Part shown: positions 33,661 to 42,778 of the stretch, one piece after another | Layout of the letters: the number at the start of each line of letters is the position of its first letter | Position numbering within the stretch: the stretch's first letter is position 1 | From: Pseudomonas sp. ZH-FAD | GTDB lineage: Bacteria; Pseudomonadota; Gammaproteobacteria; Pseudomonadales; Pseudomonadaceae | Length of the DNA stretch: 64,000 nucleotides | Reading direction: 5' to 3' | Assembly (NCBI RefSeq): GCF_002803095.1 | Contig: NZ_PGLR01000012.1 | Coordinates: forward strand, 1-64,000 | Notes under the pieces: generated by a model | What the model was told of the DNA's origin: nothing | Database searches by the model: none | What the model saw: only the letters and a program-made list of their open reading frames with translations | Translations under genes and position numbers: made by a program

Positions 33661-36033
33661 TTGGTAGAGTACGTAGTTTCCCTCGATAAGCTCGGCAATC
33701 ACGATGTTGAGCATGTGGGGGGCAAGAACGCATCCCTCGGCGAGATGATCAGTAACCTGGCCGGCGCCGGTGTCTCGGTTCCCGGCGGTTTCGCCACTAC
33801 GGCTCAGGCCTACCGCGATTTTCTCGAGCAAAGCGGCCTGAATGCGCAGATCCACGCAGCGCTTGACTCACTCGATGTCGATGACGTCAACGCCCTGGCC
33901 AAGACCGGTGCGCAGATTCGCCAGTGGGTGATGGACGCCGAGTTCCCGGCCGAGCTGGACAAGCAGATCCGCGAAGCCTTCGCCACCATGAGCGCCGGCA
34001 ACGACAACATGGCCGTGGCCGTGCGTTCCTCCGCCACCGCCGAAGACCTGCCGGACGCCTCTTTTGCCGGTCAGCAGGAAACCTTCCTCAATATCCGCGG
34101 CGTGGACAACGTGATTCGCGCCGCCAAGGAAGTCTTCGCTTCCCTGTTCAATGACCGTGCCATCGCTTACCGCGTGCACCAGGGCTTCGACCACAAGCTG
34201 GTCGCTCTGTCTGCCGGTGTGCAGCGCATGGTGCGTTCGGAAACCGGTACCGCCGGTGTGATGTTCACCCTGGATACCGAGTCCGGCTTCCGTGACGTCG
34301 TGTTCATCACCGGCGCCTATGGCCTCGGTGAGACCGTTGTGCAGGGCGCAGTGAACCCCGACGAATTCTACGTGCACAAGCCAACCCTGGAAGCGGGCCG
34401 CCCGGCGATCCTGCGTCGCAACCTGGGTAGCAAGGCGATCAAGATGATCTACGGCGACGAAGCCAAGGCTGGTCGCTCGGTGAAGACCGTCGAAGTCGAC
34501 CGTGCCGAGCGTGCGCGTTTCTGCATCACCGACGCCGAGGTCAGCGAGCTGGCCAAGCAGGCGCTGATCATCGAGAAACATTACGGCCGCCCGATGGATA
34601 TCGAGTGGGCCAAGGACGGTGACGACGGCAAGCTGTACATCGTGCAGGCCCGTCCGGAAACCGTCAAAAGCCGCGCCAGCGCCACCGTGATGGAGCGCTA
34701 CCTGCTGAAAGAGAAGGGCACCGTGCTGGTCGAAGGCCGTGCCATCGGCCAGCGCATCGGCGCCGGCAAGGTACGCGTGATCCACGACGTATCCGAGATG
34801 GACAAGGTGCAGCCAGGCGACGTGCTGGTCTCCGACATGACCGACCCGGACTGGGAGCCGGTGATGAAGCGCGCCAGCGCCATCGTCACCAACCGCGGCG
34901 GCCGTACCTGCCACGCAGCGATCATCGCCCGTGAGCTGGGCATTCCGGCCGTGGTCGGTTGCGGCAACGCCACCAGTGTGCTGAAAGACGGCCAGGGCGT
35001 GACCGTATCCTGCGCCGAAGGCGATACCGGTTTCATCTTCGAAGGCGAGCTGGGCTTCGATATTCGCAAGAACTCGGTCGATGCCATGCCGGATCTGCCG
35101 TTCAAGATCATGATGAACGTCGGCAACCCGGATCGCGCTTTCGATTTCGCTCAACTGCCGAACGAAGGCGTTGGCCTGGCTCGCCTGGAGTTCATCATCA
35201 ACCGCATGATCGGCGTGCACCCGAAGGCGCTGCTGAACTTCTCCAGCCTGCCGCCGGAGATCAAGGACAGCGTCGAGAAACGCATCGCCGGTTACGGTGA
35301 TCCGGTCGATTTCTACGTCGAGAAGCTGGTCGAGGGTATCAGCACCCTGGCCGCCGCCTTCTGGCCGAAGAAAGTCATCGTGCGCCTGTCGGACTTCAAG
35401 TCCAACGAATACGCCAACCTGATCGGCGGCAAGCTGTATGAGCCGGAAGAAGAAAACCCGATGCTGGGCTTCCGTGGTGCTTCGCGCTACATCAGCGAAT
35501 CCTTCCGCGATTGCTTCGAGCTGGAATGCCGCGCGTTGAAGAAAGTGCGCAACGAGATGGGGCTGACCAACGTCGAGATCATGGTGCCGTTCGTGCGTAC
35601 CCTGGGTGAGGCCTCGCAAGTGGTGGAGCTGCTGGCCAGCAATGGCCTGGCTCGTGGTCAGGACGGCCTGAAAGTCATCATGATGTGCGAGCTGCCGTCC
35701 AACGCCATTCTGGCCGAGGAGTTCCTCGAGTTCTTCGACGGCTTCTCCATCGGCTCCAACGACCTGACCCAGCTGACTCTGGGCCTGGACCGTGACTCCG
35801 GCATCGTCGCCCACCTGTTCGATGAGCGTAACCCTGCGGTGAAGAAGCTGCTGGCCAATGCCATCGCTGCCTGCAACAAGGCCGGCAAGTACATCGGCAT
35901 CTGCGGCCAGGGCCCGTCGGACCATCCGGATCTGGCCAAGTGGCTGATGGAGCAGGGTATCGAGAGCGTGTCGCTGAACCCGGACTCGGTACTCGACACC
36001 TGGTTCTTCCTGGCTGAGGCTCAGCCAGCCTGA
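33661..36033 (+). CDS. ppsA: Phosphoenolpyruvate synthase (PpsA)
   Basis: The 790-residue gluconeogenic enzyme converts pyruvate, ATP and water to PEP, AMP and phosphate. The N-terminal ATP-grasp/pyruvate-binding domain (about 18-345; [31 protein letters not shown]) is followed by the swivel domain with phosphohistidine H418 ([14 protein letters not shown]) and the PEP-utilising barrel with Cys748 ([10 protein letters not shown]). The start is TTG at 33661: it yields the conserved [13 protein letters not shown]-terminus and follows GTGGAG, whereas earlier codons are not conserved. PpsR encoded opposite is its regulator. Confidence 0.96.
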   Translation: MVEYVVSLDKLGNHDVEHVGGKNASLGEMISNLAGAGVSVPGGFATTAQAYRDFLEQSGLNAQIHAALDSLDVDDVNALAKTGAQIRQWVMDAEFPAELDKQIREAFATMSAGNDNMAVAVRSSATAEDLPDASFAGQQETFLNIRGVDNVIRAAKEVFASLFNDRAIAYRVHQGFDHKLVALSAGVQRMVRSETGTAGVMFTLDTESGFRDVVFITGAYGLGETVVQGAVNPDEFYVHKPTLEAGRPAILRRNLGSKAIKMIYGDEAKAGRSVKTVEVDRAERARFCITDAEVSELAKQALIIEKHYGRPMDIEWAKDGDDGKLYIVQARPETVKSRASATVMERYLLKEKGTVLVEGRAIGQRIGAGKVRVIHDVSEMDKVQPGDVLVSDMTDPDWEPVMKRASAIVTNRGGRTCHAAIIARELGIPAVVGCGNATSVLKDGQGVTVSCAEGDTGFIFEGELGFDIRKNSVDAMPDLPFKIMMNVGNPDRAFDFAQLPNEGVGLARLEFIINRMIGVHPKALLNFSSLPPEIKDSVEKRIAGYGDPVDFYVEKLVEGISTLAAAFWPKKVIVRLSDFKSNEYANLIGGKLYEPEEENPMLGFRGASRYISESFRDCFELECRALKKVRNEMGLTNVEIMVPFVRTLGEASQVVELLASNGLARGQDGLKVIMMCELPSNAILAEEFLEFFDGFSIGSNDLTQLTLGLDRDSGIVAHLFDERNPAVKKLLANAIAACNKAGKYIGICGQGPSDHPDLAKWLMEQGIESVSLNPDSVLDTWFFLAEAQPA

Positions 36034-36051
36034 GGTCTGTGATCGATCCAG

Positions 36052-36078
36052 AAAGGGCGGGTTGATCCCGCCCTTTTT
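36052..36078 (+). terminator. Terminator of ppsA
   Basis: AAAGGGCGGG and CCCGCCCTTTTT pair across a five-base loop with a T-run, about 20 bases beyond the ppsA stop. Confidence 0.9.
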
Positions 36079-36202
36079 GGTGTCCATCGTGTTTTGCCAG
36101 TCATCCCAAGCCGTCGCCAGCGATATGCAATATCGCTCCCGGCGGTTTTTTATGCGTGTCGTTATTCTTTTATGGCGTCTCGCCAGTGCGGTCATCTGAT
36201 CC

Positions 36203-37192
36203 ATGCAAAGCAGTAGTGAGCTTTTTCCCGTTTCCCTGATGAGTGCCGAACTGCGTGGCGATCTCAGTGAAGACGTCTATCTTCTCAAACCCAACAACAG
36301 CCCGGACTCCAGCGTCGAGCTGGCCTTGACCCGGCTCGGTCGTGCAGGGGCCGAAGGCGAACGTGGCGTGCCCGTGGTATTGCTGCACGGCAGCTTTTCC
36401 AACCGGCGCTTCTGGTATTCGCCCAAGGGCATTGGTCTGGGGCCTTACCTGGCGCGCGCGGGATTCGATGTGTGGATCGCCGAAATGCGCGGCCACGGCC
36501 TGTCGCCGCGCAACGAAAACTATCGAGACAACCACGTGGCGCAGTACGTGCGCTATGACCTGCCAGCCATTGCTGATTTCATCATCGAGCAGACCGGGCA
36601 AGCCGCGCACTGGATCGGCCATTCCCTCGGTGGAGTGATTCTGGCGGCGGCGCTGGGGGGCGGTTATCTCGACGAGTCGCGTGCGCGTTCGGCGGCATTG
36701 TTCGGCAGCCAGGTCAGCCGTATCTACTGGCCGCTCAAGCTGCCGCCTGTGGAGTGGGGCGGTCGCCTGCTGTTGCGTGCCTTCCCCTACCTGTCCGGGC
36801 GTCGGCTGAAGCGCGGCCCCGAAGACGAGCCGACCGGCCTGGCACTGGAGACCTTGCGCTGGCTCAGGCTGTTCGGGCGTTTCGGTGATGCTGATCAGGA
36901 TTGGTGGGCAGGCCTGACTCAGGTGCGCTTGCCGATCCTGGCGGTAGGAGCTGCAGCCGATCAGCAGGATCCAGCCTGGGCCTGTCGCAAGCTGCTGGAA
37001 CAATGCAGTGCGGCGCCGTCGCAGTTCTTGCTGCTGGGCAAGGAGAACGGCTTCTCCAGTGACTTCGGGCATATCGAAATGCTGGTCAGCAAGGAGGCAC
37101 AGCGCGAGGTGTGGCCCTTGACCGAATACTGGTTGCAGCATCTGCAACTGCCCGCCGGTTTTGCCGAGCAGGCGTCTGCTATAGGTTCTTGA
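36203..37192 (+). CDS. Alpha/beta hydrolase (esterase/lipase-like)
   Basis: The 329-residue alpha/beta-hydrolase fold protein has the oxyanion HGSFSNRRFW (about 58-67), the nucleophile elbow GHSLGG with catalytic Ser (about residue 139) and a probable catalytic His near the end (FGHIEML). The Asp is probably in the VGAAADQQDPAW region. It has no signal peptide and is presumably cytoplasmic; the substrate is unknown. It is independent of ppsA and separated from rraA by about 210 bases. Confidence 0.85.
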   Translation: MQSSSELFPVSLMSAELRGDLSEDVYLLKPNNSPDSSVELALTRLGRAGAEGERGVPVVLLHGSFSNRRFWYSPKGIGLGPYLARAGFDVWIAEMRGHGLSPRNENYRDNHVAQYVRYDLPAIADFIIEQTGQAAHWIGHSLGGVILAAALGGGYLDESRARSAALFGSQVSRIYWPLKLPPVEWGGRLLLRAFPYLSGRRLKRGPEDEPTGLALETLRWLRLFGRFGDADQDWWAGLTQVRLPILAVGAAADQQDPAWACRKLLEQCSAAPSQFLLLGKENGFSSDFGHIEMLVSKEAQREVWPLTEYWLQHLQLPAGFAEQASAIGS

Positions 37193-37405
37193 GTCGCTAC
37201 CTGAGATTGTCCCGGCCGTTTCTTCGGCAGAGGCTTAGCGGTAAGATGTGACGCATCATGTGTGGGCGGTCATTTCAGGTTCAACTGCTTGTTTGTCGTT
37301 CATGTTGGACGAGTTCGCAGCGACAGCTAGGCGCTGAATTGTCCCGCTTCAAGCAGGTCCATGAAGGTGGCTGCCTTCTCATCCATTGTCGAAAGGAGTT
37401 CTGTC

Positions 37406-37894
37406 ATGCACTACATCACCCCTGATCTGTGCGATGCCTATCCGGAACTGGTTCAGGTCGTCGAGCCCATGTTCGCCAACTACGGCGGCCGCGATTCTTT
37501 CGGCGGTCAGATCGTCACCATCAAGTGCCATGAGGACAACTCGCTGGTGAAGGAGCAGGTCGATCTGCCTGGTCAGGGCAAGGTCCTGGTCGTGGATGGC
37601 GGCGGCTCCCTGCGGCGTGCGCTGCTCGGTGACATGCTGGCCGAGAAGGCCGCCAAGAACGGCTGGGCGGGCATCGTCGTATATGGCTGCATCCGTGATG
37701 TGGATGTCATCGCACAGACCGATCTGGGCGTGCAGGCGCTGGCCAGTCATCCGATGAAGACCGACAAGCGCGGCATTGGCGACCTGAATGTGCCTGTCAG
37801 CTTTGGCGGCGTGACCTTCAAGCCGGGCGATTATCTGTACGCCGACAACAACGGCATCATCGTTTCCCCGCAAGCCCTGAGCATGCCGGAATAA
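37406..37894 (+). CDS. rraA: RraA, ribonuclease E activity regulator family
   Basis: The 162-residue trimeric ring protein is of the RraA family. Signature segments are [47 protein letters not shown] and [14 protein letters not shown]. In E. coli RraA binds RNase E and slows mRNA decay; the same role is expected here but not shown by sequence. The family was once misnamed MenG, and some members are aldolases. ATG at 37406 is preceded by AAAGGAG. It lies four bases upstream of cmaX. Confidence 0.92.
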   Translation: MHYITPDLCDAYPELVQVVEPMFANYGGRDSFGGQIVTIKCHEDNSLVKEQVDLPGQGKVLVVDGGGSLRRALLGDMLAEKAAKNGWAGIVVYGCIRDVDVIAQTDLGVQALASHPMKTDKRGIGDLNVPVSFGGVTFKPGDYLYADNNGIIVSPQALSMPE

Positions 37895-37898
37895 GCCG

Positions 37899-38885
37899 AT
37901 GCAGGATCAGGATTCGGCGTTGCTGCATGCCTTCGTGCTCGATGGTCAGGGCGGTGCACGCAGCATCACTCGCCATGAACTGGATGGCCTGCAGCTAGGT
38001 GAGCAGGAAAGCCTGTGGCTGCACTGGGATCGCGGCCAGGAGCAGTCACAGCGCTGGTTACGTGAGCACAGCGGGCTGGATGAATTCAGCTGCAACCTGC
38101 TGCTCGAGGAAAATACCCGGCCGCGTCTGTTGCCCCTGCCCGACGATGAGCTGCTGCTGTTCTTGCGCGGGGTCAACCGTAATCCCGGCGCAGAACCGGA
38201 AGACATGGTTTCGGTACGTATCTTCGCCGATGCCCGGCGGGTTATCTCCCTGCGTCAGCGTCCATTACTCGCGACCGATGCACTGATTGCCGATCTGTTG
38301 GCGGGCAAGGGGCCGAAGACGTCGTCCGAGCTGCTCCTGGAACTCGCCCGTCACCTCACCAGTCGCGTCGATGATCTGATCGCCGAGTTGAGCGAGCAGC
38401 TCGACGTTGAGGAGGATGGCCTCGATGGTGATGAGCGATATCGTCCCGATCACGGCCTGGTGTTGCAGGTGCGTCGGCGTGCGGCCAGCTTGCGTCGGTT
38501 TCTCGCGCCGCAGCGCGATCTCTACGCGCAGCTGGTGCGTAATCGACAGCCCTGGTTCGTCGAGGACGACGGTGACTACTGGAACGAGCTCAACAATCGC
38601 CTGACCCGCTATCTGGAAGAGTTGGAGCTGATTCGCGAGCGCGTCGGCCTGGTACTGGAGGCGGAAAGCCGGCGTCTTGGAGAGCGCATGAATCGCATCA
38701 TGTACCGCTTCACCGTGATCACCGGGATGTTTTTGCCGCTGACTTTTCTCACGGGTCTGCTGGGCATCAATGTCGGCGGGATTCCGGGTTCTGAAAGTCC
38801 GATTGGTTTCTTCATCGCCTGTGGCCTCATGGTCCTTCTGGCGCTGGGCCAACTGCTGCTTTTTCGACGTTGGCGTTGGCTGTGA
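37899..38885 (+). CDS. cmaX: CmaX, CorA/ZntB-like divalent-cation transporter
   Basis: The 328-residue CorA-superfamily membrane protein has a large cytoplasmic N-terminal region with long helices (about 1-265) and two C-terminal membrane helices (about 270-295 and 300-322). The pore loop signature is GIN (LLGINVGG) rather than the canonical GMN of Mg2+ channels, as in ZntB-like exporters. Ion specificity is therefore uncertain. The gene precedes crfX-cmpX-sigX in the conserved envelope-stress block of Pseudomonas. Confidence 0.9.
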   Translation: MQDQDSALLHAFVLDGQGGARSITRHELDGLQLGEQESLWLHWDRGQEQSQRWLREHSGLDEFSCNLLLEENTRPRLLPLPDDELLLFLRGVNRNPGAEPEDMVSVRIFADARRVISLRQRPLLATDALIADLLAGKGPKTSSELLLELARHLTSRVDDLIAELSEQLDVEEDGLDGDERYRPDHGLVLQVRRRAASLRRFLAPQRDLYAQLVRNRQPWFVEDDGDYWNELNNRLTRYLEELELIRERVGLVLEAESRRLGERMNRIMYRFTVITGMFLPLTFLTGLLGINVGGIPGSESPIGFFIACGLMVLLALGQLLLFRRWRWL

Positions 38886-38940
38886 TGTGTGACTCATCCG
38901 CCGGCTGCTGCGTCTAGCCGTGACATCCCGTGAGGTGCGC

Positions 38941-39186
38941 ATGCACGATCCATTCGAAGAGTCTCTACGCGATTTGCTCAAGTCCTCGTCGTCCAGCCAT
39001 GACGACGATGCTTGCCTGCACCGGGTTCTCAAGACCGCCAACCGCCAGGTCGGCGCTGGTGACCTGTTCAGCCTGGTAGGCCACTGGGCGCAGGCCCTGA
39101 TGATCGCCCTGAACAACGGTTCGGCGCATGTCGCGCCGGTTTCGCGCCGTACCCAATCCTCTGCTTCTGCTGATAAGGCTGACTGA
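38941..39186 (+). CDS. crfX: CrfX, small protein of the cmaX-cmpX locus
   Basis: The 81-residue protein has a serine-rich stretch (LLKSSSSSHDDD) and a helical middle part. No domain is known to me. The position between cmaX and cmpX identifies it as CrfX, a gene reported in Pseudomonas in connection with the SigX regulon. It ends one base before cmpX starts, implying co-translation. Confidence 0.82.
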   Translation: MHDPFEESLRDLLKSSSSSHDDDACLHRVLKTANRQVGAGDLFSLVGHWAQALMIALNNGSAHVAPVSRRTQSSASADKAD

Positions 39187-39187
39187 A

Positions 39188-40012
39188 ATGGAACTCGATC
39201 CCTGGACCCAAAGCCTGATCTCCGCGATGACCGCATTGTGGACCAAGGTTGCCGGATTCATTCCCAACCTGTTCGTTGCACTGGTGTTGGTACTGCTTGG
39301 CTTCGTCGTGGCCAAGTTGCTCGACACGCTGCTGTCCAAGCTGCTCGGCAAGGTCGGACTGGATCGCCTGATGACGGGTACCGGTCTGACCAAGCTGCTG
39401 GCACGCGTCGGCATTCACGCGCCGGTATCGACCCTGATCGGCAAGATCGTCTATTGGTTCGTGCTGCTGATCTTCCTGGTTTCGGCCGCTGAATCGCTTG
39501 GTCTGCAACGGGTTTCCGCGACCCTCGACGTGCTGGCGCTGTACCTGCCCAAAGTCTTCGGCGCCGCCCTGGTGCTGCTTGCCGGTGTGCTGCTGGCGCA
39601 ACTGGTCAGCAGCCTGGTGCGCGGTGCTGCCGAAGGCGTCGGCCTGGAGTATGCGAACGGGCTGGGGCGGGTCGCGCAAGGTCTGGTCATCATCATCAGC
39701 ATCTCGGTGGCCATCGGCCAGCTGGAGATCAAGACCGACCTGCTCAACAACGTGATCGCCATCGTGCTGATCTCCGTTGGCCTGGCGGTCGCGCTGGCAT
39801 TGGGCCTGGGTAGTCGCGATATCGCCAGCCAGATTCTCGCTGGCATTTATGTGCGCGAGCTGTATCAGGTCGGGCAACAAGTGCAGGTTGGTGAGGTCGA
39901 AGGGCAGATCGAAGAGATCGGCACAGTGAAAACCACCCTGTTGACCGATACCGGTGAGCTGGTATCGGTGGCAAATCGAGTGATGCTCGAGCAACGCGTG
40001 AACAGTCGCTGA
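39188..40012 (+). CDS. cmpX: CmpX, small-conductance mechanosensitive-channel family protein
   Basis: The 274-residue inner-membrane protein has hydrophobic segments at about 20-45, 82-105, 115-140, 150-172 and 185-208. It ends with a short MscS-like beta domain (VRELYQVGQQVQVGEVEGQIEEIGTVKTTLLTDTGELVSVANRVML). A role in osmotic or envelope adaptation linked to SigX is known in Pseudomonas. ATG at 39188 is used, one base past the crfX stop region; longer readings overlap crfX. Confidence 0.9.
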   Translation: MELDPWTQSLISAMTALWTKVAGFIPNLFVALVLVLLGFVVAKLLDTLLSKLLGKVGLDRLMTGTGLTKLLARVGIHAPVSTLIGKIVYWFVLLIFLVSAAESLGLQRVSATLDVLALYLPKVFGAALVLLAGVLLAQLVSSLVRGAAEGVGLEYANGLGRVAQGLVIIISISVAIGQLEIKTDLLNNVIAIVLISVGLAVALALGLGSRDIASQILAGIYVRELYQVGQQVQVGEVEGQIEEIGTVKTTLLTDTGELVSVANRVMLEQRVNSR

Positions 40013-40037
40013 CGCCAATCTGTTATTTTATGCCGCT

Positions 40038-40068
40038 GCCCGGCAGGCGTGACCTGCCGGGCGCTTTT
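40038..40068 (+). terminator. Terminator between cmpX and sigX
   Basis: GCCCGGCAGG and CCTGCCGGGC form a 10-bp stem with a five-base loop followed by GCTTTT. It separates cmpX from sigX, although read-through into sigX is possible. Confidence 0.75.
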
Positions 40069-40093
40069 CGTCCTGACTGTCGGCCGACTCGTT

Positions 40094-40684
40094 TTGAACA
40101 AAGCCCAGCCCTTGCCCACGCGCTACGACCCCCGCGAGCTCACTGATGAAGAGCTGGTGGCGCGCGCCCACGACGAGCTGTTTCATATAACTCGTGCTTA
40201 TGAAGAGCTGATGAGGCGCTACCAACGAACATTATTTAACGTTTGTGCGCGTTATTTGGGGAACGAAAGGGATGCTGATGATGTCTGTCAGGAGGTGATG
40301 CTCAAAGTTCTCTATGGCCTTAAGAACTTTGAGGGTAAATCCAAGTTCAAAACTTGGCTCTACAGCATTACCTATAACGAATGCATTACTCAGTATCGAA
40401 AAGAGCGGCGAAAGCGTCGATTGGTTGACGCCTTAAGTTTGGACCCGCTCGAAGAGGCTTCCGACGACAAGACACCCAAAGTCGAGGAGCGAGGCGGTCT
40501 GGATCGCTGGTTGGTTCACGTCAACCCGATCGATCGCGAGATTCTGGTGCTACGTTTTGTCGCAGAGCTCGAGTTTCAAGAGATTGCCGACATCATGCAC
40601 ATGGGCTTGAGCGCAACGAAGATGCGCTACAAGCGAGCATTGGATCGGTTGCGGGATAAATTTTCGGACACTTCCGAAACTTAG
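40094..40684 (+). CDS. sigX: ECF sigma factor SigX
   Basis: The 196-residue extracytoplasmic-function sigma factor controls membrane fluidity, fatty-acid and envelope genes including oprF. Region 2 contains YQRTLFNVCARYLGNERDADDVCQEVMLKVLYGLKNFEGKSKFKTWLYSITYN. Region 4 contains DREILVLRFVAELEFQEIADIMHMGLSATKMRYKRALDRLR. The TTG at 40094 is taken as start because it gives the conserved MNKAQ..TRYDPREL N-terminus; no ATG is available before residue 40. No anti-sigma gene is adjacent, in line with known SigX loci. Confidence 0.93.
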   Translation: MNKAQPLPTRYDPRELTDEELVARAHDELFHITRAYEELMRRYQRTLFNVCARYLGNERDADDVCQEVMLKVLYGLKNFEGKSKFKTWLYSITYNECITQYRKERRKRRLVDALSLDPLEEASDDKTPKVEERGGLDRWLVHVNPIDREILVLRFVAELEFQEIADIMHMGLSATKMRYKRALDRLRDKFSDTSET

Positions 40685-40792
40685 TTCAGCTTTCCGACCA
40701 CTAAGGGAGTGGCGAACCCTGATAGAATCGCCGCCAAGTTGCCGACTGAAGTTAACGGCGACTTATTAACCACCAAGATGGGGATTTAACGG

Positions 40793-41773
40793 ATGAAAGT
40801 AAAAAACACCTTGGGCGTAGTCATTGGCTCTCTCGTTGCCGCAACCTCCTTCGGCGCGCTGGCGCAAGGCCAAGGCGCTGTCGAGGTGGAGGGCTTCGTC
40901 AATCGCTACTTCACCGACGTTCAGCGTGATTACGCGCACAACGAAGGCAACCTGTTCGGTGGCAGCATCGGCTACTACCTGACTGACGACGTCGAACTGG
41001 CGCTGTCCTACGGCGAATACCACGACCTGCGCGGTGAAGGTTCGCAAGGCAGCAAGAATATCAAGGGCAACCTGACCGACCTGAAGGCCATCTACCACTT
41101 CGGTCAGCCGGGTGTTGGTCTGCGTCCGTACGTCTCTGCCGGTTTCGGCCATCAGAGCATCGGCGACGCCAACAGCGGTGGTCGTAACCACTCCACCCTG
41201 GCTATCGCTGGCGCTGGTGCCAAGTACTACTTCACCGAAATGTTCTACGCCCGTGCCGGCGTTGACGCTCTGTACAACATCGACCAGGGCGACACCGAGT
41301 GGCAAGCTGGCGTGGGTGTTGGTCTGAACTTCGGTGGCGGCAGCAAGCCTGCTCCGGCTCCGGTCGTGGCTGCTGCGCCCGAGCCGATGCCTGAGCCTGC
41401 TCCTGAGCCGGCCATGGAAACCGTTCGCGTCGAGCTGGACGTCAAGTTCGACTTCGACAAAGACCGCGTCAAAGAAGAAAGCTACGGCGACATCAAGAAC
41501 CTGGCTGACTTCATGAACCAGTACCCGCAGACCACTACCACCGTTGAAGGTCACACTGACTCCGTCGGTTCTGACGCCTACAACCAGGGTCTGTCCGAGC
41601 GTCGCGCCAATGCCGTGCGTAACGTACTGGTCAACCAGTACGGTGTAGACGGTAACCGCGTCAACGCTGTTGGCTACGGCGAGACCCGCCCGGTAGCCGA
41701 CAACGCCACCGACTCCGGCCGCGCCATCAACCGTCGCGTTGAAGCCGAAGTGGAAGCCCAGATCCAGCAGTAA
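40793..41773 (+). CDS. oprF: Major outer-membrane porin OprF
   Basis: The 326-residue OmpA-family protein has a signal peptide (1-24, ending GALA), an eight-stranded beta-barrel (about 25-182), a proline/alanine-rich linker (KPAPAPVVAAAPEPMPEPAPEP) and a C-terminal OmpA peptidoglycan-binding domain (VKFDFDKDRVKEE, VEGHTDSVGSDAYNQGLSERRANAV). It is shorter than P. aeruginosa OprF (350) and contains no cysteine at all, whereas that protein has a cysteine-bearing linker. Upstream lies a region with GATAGAAT and no clear -35, compatible with SigX or another alternative sigma factor. A strong terminator follows. Confidence 0.97.
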   Translation: MKVKNTLGVVIGSLVAATSFGALAQGQGAVEVEGFVNRYFTDVQRDYAHNEGNLFGGSIGYYLTDDVELALSYGEYHDLRGEGSQGSKNIKGNLTDLKAIYHFGQPGVGLRPYVSAGFGHQSIGDANSGGRNHSTLAIAGAGAKYYFTEMFYARAGVDALYNIDQGDTEWQAGVGVGLNFGGGSKPAPAPVVAAAPEPMPEPAPEPAMETVRVELDVKFDFDKDRVKEESYGDIKNLADFMNQYPQTTTTVEGHTDSVGSDAYNQGLSERRANAVRNVLVNQYGVDGNRVNAVGYGETRPVADNATDSGRAINRRVEAEVEAQIQQ

Positions 41774-41791
41774 TGCTTCTGGTGCTACAAG

Positions 41792-41819
41792 AAAAACCCG
41801 GCCTCGGCCGGGTTTTTTC
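41792..41819 (+). terminator. Terminator of oprF
   Basis: AAAACCCGGCC and GGCCGGGTTTTTT pair with a short TC loop and a six-T tail, about 20 bases after the stop. The A-run lets it also face the convergent cobA gene. Confidence 0.92.
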
Positions 41820-41888
41820 TTTTCTGGAATAAAAAAGCCCGCCGAGGGACCGACGGGCAAACAACGTCTTCTCCGGGGCGCGAAGCGG

Positions 41889-42632
41889 TCAGGCATGCAG
41901 GAGCTGGGGCATGCTGATCTGTGTGCTGGCGCGGGCGACTTCGCCGATCACCAGAATGGCCGGGCTCTTCAGGGCGAAGGCTGTTGCATCTTCCTGCATC
42001 GCGCCTAGCTGGCTGCGGCATTCACGCTGGGCGGGCAGCGAGGCGTTCTCGATCATGGCCACTGGCATCTCGGCGCTCATGCCGCCGGCGAGCAGGCCGT
42101 CGCGAATATCCGCCAGTTTGGCTACGCCCATATAGACCACCAAGGTGGTGCCGCTCTGCGCCAGTGCCGCCCAGTTCAGGCTGCTGTCGTCCTGGGTGTG
42201 GGCGGTGACCAGGGTCACGCCACGGGCCACACCGCGCAGGGTCAGGGGGATGCCGCAGTTGGTGGCGCCGGCCAGCCCGGCGGTGATGCCGTTGACCAGC
42301 TCCACTTCGATGCCGTGCTCGCCGAGCCAGTCTGCTTCCTCGCTGCCGCGGCCGAAGATGCACGGATCGCCGCCCTTGAGGCGCACCACGCACTTGCCCT
42401 GGCGCGCATAGCGCAGCATCAGGCGATGGATGAAGGCCTGCGGGGTGGAACGGCATCCGCCGCGCTTGCCCACCGAGACGATACGCGCGCCGGGGCAGTG
42501 CTCGAGCACGGCCGGGTTGACCAGATCGTCGATCATCACGATCTCGGCCTGGTTCAGCGCCTTGACCGCCTTGAGGGTCAGCAGCTCGGGATCACCGGGG
42601 CCCGCGCCTACCAGCCAGACTTTTGCACTCAT
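41889..42632 (-). CDS. cobA: Uroporphyrinogen-III C-methyltransferase (CobA/SUMT)
   Basis: The 247-residue SAM-dependent enzyme makes precorrin-2, the precursor of siroheme and cobalamin. Signatures: VWLVGAGPGDPELLTLKAVKAL, CRLKGGDP-type VVRLKGGDPCIFGRGSEE, GITAGLAGATNCGIPLTLRG and TLVVYMGV. ATG at 42632 follows GAGAGGTGG; a GTG three codons upstream overlaps that site. It lies downstream of nirB-nirD-nasC, so it would supply siroheme for the nitrite reductase NirB. A repeat of about 100 bases separates it from nasC. Confidence 0.95.
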   Translation of the reverse strand: MSAKVWLVGAGPGDPELLTLKAVKALNQAEIVMIDDLVNPAVLEHCPGARIVSVGKRGGCRSTPQAFIHRLMLRYARQGKCVVRLKGGDPCIFGRGSEEADWLGEHGIEVELVNGITAGLAGATNCGIPLTLRGVARGVTLVTAHTQDDSSLNWAALAQSGTTLVVYMGVAKLADIRDGLLAGGMSAEMPVAMIENASLPAQRECRSQLGAMQEDATAFALKSPAILVIGEVARASTQISMPQLLHA

Positions 42633-42674
42633 GTTCACCACCTCTCTCGTGTCACGTGCCGGCGTTTGCCGCTG

Positions 42675-42774
42675 GTTCCCACGCTCCGGCGTGGAAAGGA
42701 TTCGGGGGACGCTCTGCGTCCCATGAGACGCGGAGCGTCTCGGCCTGCGTACCCACGCAGAGCGTGGGTACGAT
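42675..42774. repeat. Complex palindromic repeat between nasC and cobA
   Basis: The block starts GTTCCCACGCTCCGGCGTGG and ends ACCCACGCAGAGCGTGGGT, with GACGCTCTGCGTC and GACGCGGAGCGTC palindromes between. It matches a common intergenic repeat family in Pseudomonas and other Gammaproteobacteria (from memory). It may end or attenuate the nasC transcript ahead of cobA. Confidence 0.8.
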
Positions 42775-42778
42775 CAAC

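Noticed and set aside
33868..36204. A 778-codon frame antisense to ppsA
   Set aside because: It mirrors the codon bias of ppsA and has no independent start signals.
42633..42641. GTG start of cobA three codons upstream
   Set aside because: It overlaps the GAGAGG ribosome binding site that correctly serves ATG 42632.
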